NCBI RefSeq assembly: GCF_000439375.1
Contig: NZ_ATMI01000004.1
Span: forward strand, 1-64,000
Source of the DNA: Tatumella saanichensis
GTDB taxonomy: Bacteria > Pseudomonadota > Gammaproteobacteria > Enterobacterales > Enterobacteriaceae
Direction of reading: 5' to 3'
Length of the DNA stretch: 64,000 bases
The translations under genes were made by a program, and so were the position numbers. The notes beneath the pieces are model-generated. The model had not been told where the DNA came from. It was given only the letters and a program-made list of their open reading frames with translations, and made no database searches. This document shows, one piece after another, positions 30,196-38,934 of this stretch; the stretch's first letter is position 1, and each line of letters starts with the position of its first letter.

Positions 30196-30226
30196 TGCAG
30201 TGTTTTACTGGGAGTTAAACAGAACC

Positions 30227-31540
30227 ATGGTTGTATACGGCAAATCTCGCGAACAGTGGATCACCGACTATCCACTGTTCGCCAATATCCTCGCTGGCCA
30301 ACCGGTCAGTTGGTGTAATTCGGCACGGGTGCCTTTCGCAGAGGCCCTCAATGATATCGCGCTGACCGCTGAGGATGTGCAGCAGGCCAGTAAGCGGTTA
30401 CAACGTTTTGCCCCGTTTCTGGCAGAGGCCTTTCCTGAAGTGGCCGAAAGTGGCGGGATCATTGAATCAGAATTACAGGAAGTGCCGGCCTTCGCCCGCG
30501 CCCTGACCGAACGCTATCACTTGTCGGCAGTTCCCTCGTTATGGCTGAAAAAAGACAGCCACTTGCCGATCTCTGGCTCCGTAAAAGCACGCGGCGGCAT
30601 CTATGAGGTGCTGTTTCATGCTGAACAACTGGCGCTACAGTATGGTCTGCTGTCGACAGAGGATGATTACCGTATCCTGGCAGGAGAAGCCTGTCAGTCG
30701 CTATTCCGCCGCCATAAAATCGCAGTTGGCAGCACCGGTAACCTCGGACTATCCATCGGTATTGCCGCAGCACGTCTCGGTTTTAAAACCACCGTACATA
30801 TGTCGGCAGATGCCAGACAGTGGAAAAAAGACAAACTGCGTAGCCACGGGGTGACTGTCATCGAGTATCAGGGTGACTATGGTCAAGCCGTAGAGCAGGG
30901 ACGCCATCAAGCAGACAGTGATCCTTACTGCTACTTCGTCGATGATGAAAACTCCAAAACCCTGTTCCTCGGCTATGCCGTAGCCGGTGAACGCCTGAAG
31001 GCCCAGATCGACGCGCTACCGATCAAGGTGGATGCAGAGCATCCATTATGTGTCTACCTGCCTTGCGGTGTGGGCGGTGGCCCTGGTGGGATTGCGTTTG
31101 GCCTAAAACTGGCTTTCGGTGACCACGTCCATTGCTTCTTTGCCGAACCGACTGAATCCCCCTGTATGCTGATGGGGATGATGACCGGCTTGCACGAGCA
31201 GCTATCTGTCACCGATTTTGGTATCAGTAACCACACCGCCGCAGACGGGCTGGCAGTCGGCCGTCCGTCAGGTTTTGTTGGCCGTTCGATGGCTCGGATG
31301 ATGTCCGGTTGCTATACAGTGACCGATAATGAGCTGTTCGCGTTACTGCAACTGTTGGACAGCACCGAGCATCTACAACTGGAGCCGTCAGCGCTGGCGG
31401 GCGCACCGGGGGTGGCCCAACTAACCGCTGACCGCTACCCGGACATTGTGCCGGAAAAAGCCACCCATATTATCTGGGGGACCGGCGGCGGGATGGTGCC
31501 GCCAGAGGAGATGCAGCACTACCTGACCCGACAGCCATAA
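30227..31540 (+). CDS. dsdA: D-serine dehydratase (ammonia-lyase) DsdA
   Basis: DsdA is a PLP enzyme that converts D-serine to pyruvate and ammonia, serving both detoxification and catabolism. The ATG at 30227, with GGAG upstream, gives 437 residues (E. coli 442). The PLP lysine is Lys120 in [14 protein letters not shown], the phosphate-binding loop [11 protein letters not shown], and CGVGGGPGG and [13 protein letters not shown] are strongly conserved. The long ORF could start 16 codons earlier, overlapping the amidase end, but this lacks family support. Neither dsdC nor dsdX is adjacent; the neighbours are instead an amidase, a LysR protein and an MFS transporter. Confidence 0.94.
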   Translation: MVVYGKSREQWITDYPLFANILAGQPVSWCNSARVPFAEALNDIALTAEDVQQASKRLQRFAPFLAEAFPEVAESGGIIESELQEVPAFARALTERYHLSAVPSLWLKKDSHLPISGSVKARGGIYEVLFHAEQLALQYGLLSTEDDYRILAGEACQSLFRRHKIAVGSTGNLGLSIGIAAARLGFKTTVHMSADARQWKKDKLRSHGVTVIEYQGDYGQAVEQGRHQADSDPYCYFVDDENSKTLFLGYAVAGERLKAQIDALPIKVDAEHPLCVYLPCGVGGGPGGIAFGLKLAFGDHVHCFFAEPTESPCMLMGMMTGLHEQLSVTDFGISNHTAADGLAVGRPSGFVGRSMARMMSGCYTVTDNELFALLQLLDSTEHLQLEPSALAGAPGVAQLTADRYPDIVPEKATHIIWGTGGGMVPPEEMQHYLTRQP

Positions 31541-31569
31541 AAAAAGCAGCCCGCTGGGGCTGCTTTTTT
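31540..31569. terminator. bidirectional terminator between dsdA and corA
   Basis: Perfect 13-bp stem AAAAAAGCAGCCC (31540-31552) / GGGCTGCTTTTTT (31557-31569) with a 4-nt loop. A and T tracts on both sides make it work for both convergent genes. Confidence 0.93.
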
Positions 31570-31582
31570 GATCGACCGACGG

Positions 31583-32536
31583 TTACAGCCAGTTGCGACG
31601 CTTGAAGTACAGGTACGGCGCTAGGGCCGCTAAGATCATCAGCACAATTGCGCCTGGATAACCGAATGTCCACTTCAGTTCCGGCATAAACTCAAAGTTC
31701 ATCCCGTAGCTGGACGCTACCAGAGTCGGCGGCAGGAACACGACCGACACGACCGAGAAGATTTTGATAATCCGGTTCTGCTCAATACTGATAAAGCCCA
31801 TCGCTGCCTGCATCAAAAAGTTTACCTTTTGAAACAGCGATTCATTGTGCGGCAATAGTGACTCAATATCCCGCAGGATTTCCCGAGCCTGCTCTAACTG
31901 GTTCGCTGGCAGACGGGCTTTACGCACCAAGAAGTTCAGGGCGCGCTGGGTATCCATCAGACAGAGACGCACTTTCCAGCCGATATCTTCCAGTTCCGCC
32001 AGCCGTGACAGGGCTTCGTCGTATTCTTCACCCTGTTGACCTTCCATAATGACGCGGCTCAGTTTTTCCAACGCCGTATAAATATTCTCGATTTCGTCTG
32101 CCAGTTGCTCGATTTTAGTTTCAAACAGGTCCAGCAGTAACTCAAACGCGTTGCCATCAATCAGAGTTTGGTTACGGGCACGCATCCGGTACAGGCGAAA
32201 AGCCGGCAGTTCACGCTCACGCAGGGTAAACAAGCGGTCATCACGGATAGTAAAGGCCACGGTCGCATTACCGGCATGGTCATCCGCATCTTCATAAAAG
32301 AAAAAGGAGTGGATATGCAGACCGTCTTCGTCTTCAAAAAAACGCGCCGAGGCCTCGATATCTTCCAGTTCAGGACGGGTTGCCAGGCTCTGACCCAACT
32401 GGGTCTGAACTAAATCACGTTCCTGTTCTTCAGGTTCAATCAGATCAATCCACACTGAGGAGGTCAGAGCAATATTATCGCTCTCCATTTCCATACGACT
32501 CAGTCGGTTTTCTTCCAGTTTATATGCACTCAGCAT
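31583..32536 (-). CDS. corA: magnesium/cobalt transport protein CorA
   Basis: CorA is the pentameric inner-membrane channel for Mg2+ (also Co2+ and Ni2+). The 317-residue protein (E. coli 316) has a large cytosolic alpha/beta and stalk-helix domain, then two C-terminal helices with the signature [11 protein letters not shown] in the loop between them. The basic tail KRRNWL is typical. The upstream 317 bp form a long leader with a good promoter and a 13-codon ORF, fitting known leader control of corA in enteric bacteria. It is convergent with dsdA over a shared terminator. Confidence 0.97.
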   Translation of the reverse strand: MLSAYKLEENRLSRMEMESDNIALTSSVWIDLIEPEEQERDLVQTQLGQSLATRPELEDIEASARFFEDEDGLHIHSFFFYEDADDHAGNATVAFTIRDDRLFTLRERELPAFRLYRMRARNQTLIDGNAFELLLDLFETKIEQLADEIENIYTALEKLSRVIMEGQQGEEYDEALSRLAELEDIGWKVRLCLMDTQRALNFLVRKARLPANQLEQAREILRDIESLLPHNESLFQKVNFLMQAAMGFISIEQNRIIKIFSVVSVVFLPPTLVASSYGMNFEFMPELKWTFGYPGAIVLMILAALAPYLYFKRRNWL

Positions 32537-32741
32537 AGCAATAGTTACTCCCCATTACTGACAGGATGGGACAAGGCTGTAGCTCGCAGGGAACTCATGA
32601 TCGGCACAGCAGGTGCCCGAACACAGAAACCACACAGGTGACAGAACAGTGCTGACGCAAATAACGGTGATTAACAGAGGGGTCACCGGCAACCATAAGG
32701 CGACCGGTGTTAGAGGATGCCTTAACGGGTTAGCCTGTTAT

Positions 32742-32783
32742 TCAGGTCTGTGTGCCAGCAGCGACTGGGCGTGTCCAAGGCAT
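32742..32783 (-). CDS. 13-codon leader ORF in the corA mRNA leader (corL-like)
   Basis: ATG at 32783 to TGA at 32742 encodes MPWTRPVAAGTQT. GAGGACA lies just upstream of the ATG, a Shine-Dalgarno-like sequence at short spacing. It sits about 20 nt after the predicted corA transcription start. In Salmonella a short leader ORF (corL) controls Rho-dependent termination in the corA leader in response to Mg2+; I cannot align the two peptides here, so the equivalence is inferred from position. Confidence 0.5.
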   Translation of the reverse strand: MPWTRPVAAGTQT

Positions 32784-32810
32784 TGTCCTCGTAATAATAA
32801 TAGTGCGCGC

Positions 32811-32839
32811 ATGTTACGCTGGGATGAAAAAATCGTCAA
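32811..32839 (-). promoter_or_regulatory. corA promoter
   Basis: -35 TTGACG (32834-32839) and -10 TAACAT (32811-32816), with a 17-bp spacer, right after the uvrD stop. The predicted start near 32804 gives a corA leader of about 265 nt. Confidence 0.75.
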
Positions 32840-32853
32840 GTTCAGTACCTTAA

Positions 32854-35016
32854 TCAGACAGTTTCAAGCCGTGCGTAGGCGGCGACTAGCCACTTGATCC
32901 CTTGTCCCTGAAAGGCGACTTGAAGGCGGCAATGATCACCGCTGCCTTCCAAATTAATAATGGTCCCCTCGCCGAATTTGGCGTGACGCACCCGCTGCCC
33001 CATAGTATAGCCGCTATCATTGGCCGTGACCGGCGATCCCATACGCTGATGGCTGACCGGGCGGCTAACACTGGCGCGCAAACGCACTTCCTCGACACAG
33101 TCCTCTGGGATTTCACCGATAAAGCGGGACGGACGATGACTGACCTCTTTGCCGTACAGACGACGGCTTTCCGCATAAGTCAGCGTCAGTTTCTGCATGG
33201 CGCGGGTCAAGCCGACATAGGCTAGACGCCGCTCCTCTTCCAGACGCCCGCCTTCTTCGAGAGACATCTGGCTCGGGAACATGCCCTCTTCCATACCAAC
33301 AATAAATACCTGACTGAACTCCAGACCTTTGGCGGCGTGCATGGTCATCAATTGTACTGCATCCTGCCATTTGTCCGCCTGGCCCTCTCCAGCTTCAAGG
33401 GCCGCATGGGAGAGAAACGCTTGTAACGGCATCAGATCCTGATCTTCATCCTGATAACTGAACTGCCGTGTTGCCGTCACCAGTTCCTCCAGGTTTTCAA
33501 TGCGAGCTTGGCCTTTCTCTCCTTTTTCCTGTTCATACATCATCCACAATCCAGAGTCTTTAATGACTCGGTCGGTCTGGACATGCAGCGGCATATCGGC
33601 CGTTTCTTGGGATAAGGACTCAATCAGTTCAATAAAGCGCTGTAACGCTGAGGCTGCCCGGCCAGCCAGGATTTTCTCTTTCAGCAGTTGACGGCAGGAC
33701 TGCCACAGCGTCAACTGACCTTCACGTGCCGCCTGACGCACCACATCCAGCGTCCGGTCACCAATGCCACGAGTTGGGGTATTCACCACCCGCTCAAAGG
33801 CGGCATCGTCATTACGATTGGCCATCAGCCGTAGATAGGCCAGAGCATCTTTGATTTCCTGACGTTCAAAGAAGCGCATGCCGCCATAGATCCGATAAGG
33901 CAGGCTTGTTTGTAACAGCGCTTCCTCAAGGACACGGGACTGGGCGTTGCTACGATATAAAATGGCACAATCTGCCAGCGCACCGCCCTGTTCGTGCCAG
34001 TGCTTGATACGACTGACCACAAAACGCGACTCATCAAGTTCATTGAACGCACAGTACAGGGAAATGGGCTCCCCTTCGCTGTCCTCAGTCCACAACTCTT
34101 TCCCCAAACGGCCTTCATTATTGGCGATTAAGGTATTAGCCGCTTTCAAGATATTACGGGTCGAGCGATAGTTCTGCTCCAGACGGATGGTCTGCGCGCC
34201 TGGAAAATCCTTCAAGAAACGCTGGATATTTTCTACCTGTGCGCCGCGCCAGCCGTAAATGGACTGATCGTCATCCCCGACGATCATCACTTTCCCACTG
34301 TCGCCGGCCAGCATACGGATCCAAGCGTACTGAATGTTGTTAGTATCCTGGAACTCGTCCACCAGCAGATTGGTGAAGCGTTCGCGGTAATGGTTAAGAA
34401 TATGCGGTTTGTTCAGCCACAATTCGTGGGCGCGCAGCAGCAGTTCGGCAAAATCCACCAGACCTGCTCGATCGCAGGCTTCTTGATAAGCCTGATAGAT
34501 TTTTAGCCACGTCTGTTCCACCGGGTTACCATAACTTTCAATATGCTTCGGACGTAGCCCTTCATCTTTTTTCCCGTTGATGTACCACATCGCCTGCCGG
34601 GCAGGCCACTGTTTCTCATCCAGGTTGAGGGCTTTGATCAGGCGTTTCAGCAGCCGCAGCTGATCTTCACTGTCGAGGATTTGGAAGTCAGCGGGTAACC
34701 CGGCATCTAATGGATGAGCGCGCAATAAACGGTGCGCCAACCCATGGAAAGTCCCGATCCACATTCCTCCTTGGCTGGTGCCCAGCACCTGCTCAATACG
34801 GTGACGCATTTCCGCCGCCGCTTTATTGGTAAAGGTCACGGCCATTACCGAATAGGGTGAACAGTTCTCAACAGTCAGTAACCAGGCAATACGGTGGACC
34901 AGTACACGGGTTTTGCCACTGCCAGCCCCTGCCAGGACCAGCAAATTGCTGCGCGGTGCCGCCACGGCTTCACGCTGGTTATCATTTAAACTGTTGAGAA
35001 GATCAGAAACGTCCAT
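32854..35016 (-). CDS. uvrD: DNA helicase II UvrD
   Basis: UvrD is a 3'-5' superfamily 1A helicase for nucleotide excision and mismatch repair. The ATG at 35016 gives 720 residues, the E. coli length; a GTG two codons upstream is the only extension. Walker A is AGAGSGKT (29-36), motif II LLVDEFQDTN, motif [18 protein letters not shown], then LEQNYRS, MTMHAAKGLEFSQVFIVG and VGLTRAMQKL. A perfect LexA box and a promoter lie just upstream, predicting SOS induction as in E. coli. Confidence 0.97.
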   Translation of the reverse strand: MDVSDLLNSLNDNQREAVAAPRSNLLVLAGAGSGKTRVLVHRIAWLLTVENCSPYSVMAVTFTNKAAAEMRHRIEQVLGTSQGGMWIGTFHGLAHRLLRAHPLDAGLPADFQILDSEDQLRLLKRLIKALNLDEKQWPARQAMWYINGKKDEGLRPKHIESYGNPVEQTWLKIYQAYQEACDRAGLVDFAELLLRAHELWLNKPHILNHYRERFTNLLVDEFQDTNNIQYAWIRMLAGDSGKVMIVGDDDQSIYGWRGAQVENIQRFLKDFPGAQTIRLEQNYRSTRNILKAANTLIANNEGRLGKELWTEDSEGEPISLYCAFNELDESRFVVSRIKHWHEQGGALADCAILYRSNAQSRVLEEALLQTSLPYRIYGGMRFFERQEIKDALAYLRLMANRNDDAAFERVVNTPTRGIGDRTLDVVRQAAREGQLTLWQSCRQLLKEKILAGRAASALQRFIELIESLSQETADMPLHVQTDRVIKDSGLWMMYEQEKGEKGQARIENLEELVTATRQFSYQDEDQDLMPLQAFLSHAALEAGEGQADKWQDAVQLMTMHAAKGLEFSQVFIVGMEEGMFPSQMSLEEGGRLEEERRLAYVGLTRAMQKLTLTYAESRRLYGKEVSHRPSRFIGEIPEDCVEEVRLRASVSRPVSHQRMGSPVTANDSGYTMGQRVRHAKFGEGTIINLEGSGDHCRLQVAFQGQGIKWLVAAYARLETV

Positions 35017-35042
35017 AAGCACCGCGATTAAGAGAAAAGTAG

Positions 35043-35058
35043 CTGTATATTTTTACAG
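35043..35058. promoter_or_regulatory. LexA (SOS) box of uvrD
   Basis: CTGT-N8-ACAG palindrome with an A/T-rich centre, full match to the enterobacterial LexA consensus. It lies 27 bp before the uvrD ATG and directly downstream of the -10 box, so LexA would cover the transcription start. Confidence 0.92.
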
Positions 35059-35060
35059 CC

Positions 35061-35088
35061 ATTATAGCAGCGACATCAGCGAATCCAA
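35061..35088 (-). promoter_or_regulatory. uvrD promoter
   Basis: -35 TTGGAT (35083-35088) and -10 TATAAT (35061-35066), with a 16-bp spacer, located in the 3' end of yigB. Confidence 0.75.
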
Positions 35089-35778
35089 CCGCGAAATTTC
35101 GAGATGCGGTAACAACCTGGCATCGGTAGCACTCATCAGGTCGCGATCTCCCGGATTGATCCAGCAGGCCTGAAAACCGCTGCGTATCGCACCGGCGACA
35201 TCAGTGGTTAAATCGTCACCAATATGCAAAATATCGCTGGGGGGTAACTGCAGACGCTGTGCGGTCAACTGATACATATCGGCTGCCGGCTTGGCCCGTC
35301 CATCTGGACCTGCGCGTAACATAAAGCGAAAATAGCCAGCGATCCCCATTTTTTCGGGGTCAGCATTGCCATTAGTGATCGCCACCAGAGGGATGCGCTG
35401 TGACAAATAACGGAGGGTCTGATGGGTCAGTGACGGCATAGTGACTGCGCTACGCCAGCGGGCAAACACCGACATCACATGCCCTATTCCCTGGCGGCAC
35501 TGTTCTGCTGACAGACCCGCTTGCTGCATCACAAGGCTGACGGCCTTTTCACGCCATAGGGTGACATCATGGATCGTTTCCGGTTCCTGCTCCGCCACCT
35601 GGTCACGGGCAGACTCATAGTCACTGACAGTCAGATCCGCTAATGACGGATGCCACTGCTGTAATGCTTGATGAGTTTTAGACACTGTGGTCAGGATCAC
35701 TTCCGCGTTATCGTAGAGGGTATCATCCAAGTCAAAGCTCATCGCCCGGATCGGGCCGGGGGGTCGGTAAAAATGCAT
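35062..35778 (-). CDS. yigB: HAD-type flavin phosphatase YigB
   Basis: YigB is a HAD phosphatase that in E. coli dephosphorylates FMN and the riboflavin precursor 5-amino-6-(5-phospho-D-ribitylamino)uracil. The 238-residue product (same as E. coli) has motif I FDLDDTLYDN with Asp16 and Asp18, motif II AITNGNAD, and motif IV HIGDDLTTDVAGAI. The ATG shares its A with the xerC stop (TAATG). It is last in the coupled operon lptM-dapF-DUF484-xerC-yigB; the uvrD promoter lies in its 3' end. Confidence 0.94.
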   Translation of the reverse strand: MHFYRPPGPIRAMSFDLDDTLYDNAEVILTTVSKTHQALQQWHPSLADLTVSDYESARDQVAEQEPETIHDVTLWREKAVSLVMQQAGLSAEQCRQGIGHVMSVFARWRSAVTMPSLTHQTLRYLSQRIPLVAITNGNADPEKMGIAGYFRFMLRAGPDGRAKPAADMYQLTAQRLQLPPSDILHIGDDLTTDVAGAIRSGFQACWINPGDRDLMSATDARLLPHLEISRLDSLMSLL

Positions 35779-36695
35779 TATTTATCGCCTCGTTTAGCAC
35801 GGGGATGGGCGGCATCATAGACAGACGCTAGATGCTGAAAGTCCAGATGGGTATAAATTTGGGTCGTCGACAGGTTGGCATGCCCTAGCAATTCCTGGAC
35901 GGCACGTAAATCCCCGCTCGACTCAAGCATATGTGTAGCAAAAGAGTGGCGCAGTTTATGGGGATGAATGTGGCTAGTGACCCCTTGCTTTACCCCCCAC
36001 TCGGCAAAGCGTTTCTGTACATTTCGAGCAGAGATCCGTTTTCCCTGCTTCGACAGGAATATCGCATCATCCTGAGGCTCAAACAGCCCGCGTAATAATA
36101 GCCAGCGCTGTAGCCATTCGACTGCGGTACGGCCCACCGGTAAGCGGCGATCTTTGCTGCCTTTACCGGTGACCCAGACCTCTCCTGACTCTGCATCAAA
36201 GTGGCGGCAATCAAGGCCGACCAGTTCAGACAGACGTAATCCTGCCCCGTACATCACTTCCAACATGGTACGGTCGCGAACAGCCAAGGGGTCATTGAGA
36301 TCAATATCCAGCAACTGCCCCATCTCATCGACATCAATATTTTTCGGCAGATGACGAGAAGCTTTTGGCGTGGCAACTCCTTTGGCTGGATTAGCCGGTA
36401 AGACGCCCTGTGCTACCTGCCAGTCGAGAAAACTGCGCAACGCTGATAAACGTAACGCTAAGCTAGCGGGTTGCAGTCCACTGCGACGACTCTTCGCTGC
36501 CAGCGCCCGCACACTCGCCGGTTCTAACTGGCTCCACTGCTGTAAACCAGAATCCGTCATCAGCGCGATCAGTGCCTCCAACTGGCGCTGATAGCTGGTA
36601 AGGGTCAGCGGACTTAGCTGTCGTTCGACCTTGAGATAGCGCAAAAAGTCCTGGGTAGGCCCCAGTAGTTGCAGCGAGGGGGTATCACGACTCAT
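35778..36695 (-). CDS. xerC: tyrosine recombinase XerC
   Basis: XerC, with XerD, resolves chromosome dimers at dif next to FtsK and acts on plasmid sites. With the ATG at 36695 (ATGA overlap with DUF484) the product has 305 residues; an ATG 15 bp upstream is also open. The SAM-like core-binding domain is at about 12-100. The catalytic set is complete: Arg154 (GAGLRLSEL), Lys178 (TGKGSKDRR), His246-x-x-Arg249 (HPHKLRHSF), His272 (LLGHANL) and the nucleophile Tyr281 (QIYTH). This is the housekeeping enzyme, not a phage integrase, shown by its location and sequence. Confidence 0.97.
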   Translation of the reverse strand: MSRDTPSLQLLGPTQDFLRYLKVERQLSPLTLTSYQRQLEALIALMTDSGLQQWSQLEPASVRALAAKSRRSGLQPASLALRLSALRSFLDWQVAQGVLPANPAKGVATPKASRHLPKNIDVDEMGQLLDIDLNDPLAVRDRTMLEVMYGAGLRLSELVGLDCRHFDAESGEVWVTGKGSKDRRLPVGRTAVEWLQRWLLLRGLFEPQDDAIFLSKQGKRISARNVQKRFAEWGVKQGVTSHIHPHKLRHSFATHMLESSGDLRAVQELLGHANLSTTQIYTHLDFQHLASVYDAAHPRAKRGDK

Positions 36696-37393
36696 CGTCT
36701 TTTTATCCAACGGGATAAGAGTTCAGGGAGCATAGCGGACAAATAGTCCAACAATTCTGTCCCCATACCGGGATAGTAATGGTGTTTATCGCGACTGCTG
36801 AAGATCACTACCCCGCAGTCATCGGCCATCAGCGACATTGCCACTGAACCGATCGCGTTCGCCTCCGGCATCAGCAGTAATAACTCTGGGCCATTTAAAG
36901 ACCCTAGATAGTGTTGCTGGCGCCCTAAACGCTGGATCCGTACCGGCTCAAAGGCCCGAGCGGAGAGCCCGAGACCGGTGAAGCCGGACGGTGCCGTAAG
37001 CTGCCATTGGTCACTGAACAAGCGAATACTGGCCCCTGCCAGACCGAGATCTCGTGCCCAGCGATGCAAACGGGACAGCATATCCTGCAGACTATCCGCC
37101 GAAGCCAAACAGGATTGCAGGGCAATCACTTGGCTAAAGAGATGCTGATTGGCGGTCGCCTGTTCCATTAGCAGGGTGATCTCTTCTTCCAGTTGCTCAA
37201 TATGATGACGCTGACGGGCCATATGCCATTCAACCAGCGACACGCTGCCGCGTACCGGATGCGGTACTTGCATCTGTTCAACCTGGCGGGCATTACGAAT
37301 GAAAAAATCAGGATTACGCTGCAGATAAGCGCACACCAACTGGTCGTCCGCGGCCATGCTGTTCAGTAACTCTGCTTCTTCATCGGTTCTCAT
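36692..37393 (-). CDS. yigA: DUF484 family protein (YigA)
   Basis: A 233-residue DUF484 protein of unknown function, with a GAF-like fold predicted for the family. The N-terminus ([20 protein letters not shown]) and the segment [20 protein letters not shown] are the family signature; a coiled coil at about 70-95 and a GAF-like C-terminal part ([20 protein letters not shown]) follow. It is tightly coupled to dapF upstream and xerC downstream by ATGA overlaps, which argues for a link to cell-wall or chromosome functions, though none is proven. Confidence 0.9.
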   Translation of the reverse strand: MRTDEEAELLNSMAADDQLVCAYLQRNPDFFIRNARQVEQMQVPHPVRGSVSLVEWHMARQRHHIEQLEEEITLLMEQATANQHLFSQVIALQSCLASADSLQDMLSRLHRWARDLGLAGASIRLFSDQWQLTAPSGFTGLGLSARAFEPVRIQRLGRQQHYLGSLNGPELLLLMPEANAIGSVAMSLMADDCGVVIFSSRDKHHYYPGMGTELLDYLSAMLPELLSRWIKRR

Positions 37394-38214
37394 AAATGAA
37401 TAAATCCGTCATAAACATGGGTAGCCGGACCGGTCATATATAGCGGTGTCCCCGGACCATCCCAACTGATCTGTAAACTACCGCCGGGTAGATCGACCCG
37501 TACATTTTCTGCCAGCAGGCCTTGCAAGATACCGCTAGCCACAGCAGCACAAGCCCCGCTGCCACAGGCTTGGGTTTCTCCGGCGCCACGTTCATACACC
37601 CGAAGACGAATATGTGAGCGAGAAACCACCTCCATAAAACCGACATTCACCCGCTCAGGGAAACGCTCATGGCTTTCCATCTGTGGACCAATCACTTCTA
37701 CGGCGGCAGTGCGAATATTTTCGACCTGAATAACACAGTGCGGGTTACCCATCGATACAGCACCAAACATCACGGTTTGCTCTGTCAGGCGCAGCAGATA
37801 GAGGTTTTCCGCTTTATTAGCGCGAAACGGGATATTGGCAGGCTCAAAATCTGGCTCTCCCATATTTACTCGTACCGTTTCATCACTATTCACTGTCAGA
37901 ACCATTCTGCCGGTATGAGTGCTGACACGAATATCTTTCTTGTTGGTGAGACCTTTCAGACGCACAAACCGAGCGAAGCAGCGTGCACCGTTGCCGCACT
38001 GTGCTACTTCACTGCCATCAGCATTAAAAATGCGATAATGAAAATCCAGTTCAGGATCATAAGGCGGCTCAACGATCAGCAACTGATCAAAGCCGATCCC
38101 CAGATGGCGATCGGACAGCCGGCGAATAAGCTCCGGCGAGAAAAAAACATTCTGTGTAACTGCGTCAACAACCATAAAGTCATTGCCGAGGCCGTGCATT
38201 TTGGAAAACTGCAT
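37390..38214 (-). CDS. dapF: diaminopimelate epimerase DapF
   Basis: DapF interconverts LL- and meso-diaminopimelate, supplying meso-DAP for peptidoglycan and lysine. It is cofactor-free and uses two cysteines. The 274-residue product equals E. coli DapF in length. The two catalytic Cys lie in [11 protein letters not shown] and [36 protein letters not shown] is the typical N-terminus. It follows lptM by 27 bp and its stop overlaps the DUF484 start. Confidence 0.97.
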   Translation of the reverse strand: MQFSKMHGLGNDFMVVDAVTQNVFFSPELIRRLSDRHLGIGFDQLLIVEPPYDPELDFHYRIFNADGSEVAQCGNGARCFARFVRLKGLTNKKDIRVSTHTGRMVLTVNSDETVRVNMGEPDFEPANIPFRANKAENLYLLRLTEQTVMFGAVSMGNPHCVIQVENIRTAAVEVIGPQMESHERFPERVNVGFMEVVSRSHIRLRVYERGAGETQACGSGACAAVASGILQGLLAENVRVDLPGGSLQISWDGPGTPLYMTGPATHVYDGFIHL

Positions 38215-38241
38215 TTTTTGCTCCGCCGGTTAAGCTATTGG

Positions 38242-38430
38242 TCAGGGGGCGACTGTCCCCGCTGGCACGGTAGTCTCACTTTCCGCCTGCGGAACCGTGG
38301 CCTCTGTCTGCTGCTGCTTCTGTTGTGCCGTCACCGGCTGTTTAGGAAAATAGAGCGGCCCTTTCAGCCCGCAGCCCGTCAGTGCCGCCGGGATCACAAT
38401 CAGTGCCAGCCAACCGAACATTTTTTTCAT
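38242..38430 (-). CDS. lptM: LPS assembly lipoprotein LptM (YifL)
   Basis: LptM is a small outer-membrane lipoprotein that binds the LptD-LptE translocon and helps LptD oxidative maturation. The ATG at 38430 gives 62 residues (E. coli 67). It has a signal peptide with lipobox LTGC, Cys20 lipidated, followed by the near-invariant GLKGPLYFP segment and a Gln/Thr/Pro-rich disordered tail. It is the first gene of the lptM-dapF-DUF484-xerC-yigB operon and is divergent from cyaY. Confidence 0.94.
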   Translation of the reverse strand: MKKMFGWLALIVIPAALTGCGLKGPLYFPKQPVTAQQKQQQTEATVPQAESETTVPAGTVAP

Positions 38431-38607
38431 TTTGATTACACTCAACCTGTGCTTAGTTTTATCTGCTTATCATCGCAGTTGAACAAGGAAAAGCAACAGA
38501 AAATCCCCAGATCTCTGTGAGCTCGTCAATAAGCCACTGTCACCCTAGAACAGGGATTGGCAAACATTCTCAGCGCGCTATACTTTGCAAAAAACACGGG
38601 AGTAATA

Positions 38608-38925
38608 ATGAACGACAGTGAATTCCATCAGCTGGCAGACCAGCTACTTTTGACGGTTGAAGAACGGTTAGACGAGCATGACGGCGACGCCGATATCGAT
38701 TACGAAACCCACGGCAGTGTCATGACGCTGAGTTTCGCCAATGGCAGTAAAATCGTGATTAACCGCCAAGAACCGTTACATCAGGTCTGGCTAGCGACCA
38801 AAGCTGGCGGTTACCATTTTAGTGAACAGGATGGTCACTGGATCTGCGATCGCAGCGGGGCTGAATTCTGGAGTCTATTGGCAGATGCCTGCTCCGCTCA
38901 GGCCGGTGAACAAGTCACGTTCTGA
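38608..38925 (+). CDS. cyaY: frataxin-like protein CyaY
   Basis: CyaY is the bacterial frataxin; it binds iron and the cysteine desulfurase IscS and tunes Fe-S cluster assembly. The ATG at 38608 gives 105 residues (E. coli 106); a 17-codon open extension upstream is not homologous. The acidic first helix ([20 protein letters not shown] then [11 protein letters not shown]) and the sheet motif [20 protein letters not shown] are typical. It is divergent from lptM and convergent with cyaA, with only 9 bp between the stop codons. Confidence 0.96.
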   Translation: MNDSEFHQLADQLLLTVEERLDEHDGDADIDYETHGSVMTLSFANGSKIVINRQEPLHQVWLATKAGGYHFSEQDGHWICDRSGAEFWSLLADACSAQAGEQVTF

Positions 38926-38934
38926 TACAGCGTA

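Noticed and set aside
35778-36695. xerC as a mobile-element integrase
   Set aside because: It is coupled to dapF, DUF484 and yigB and matches housekeeping XerC along its length.
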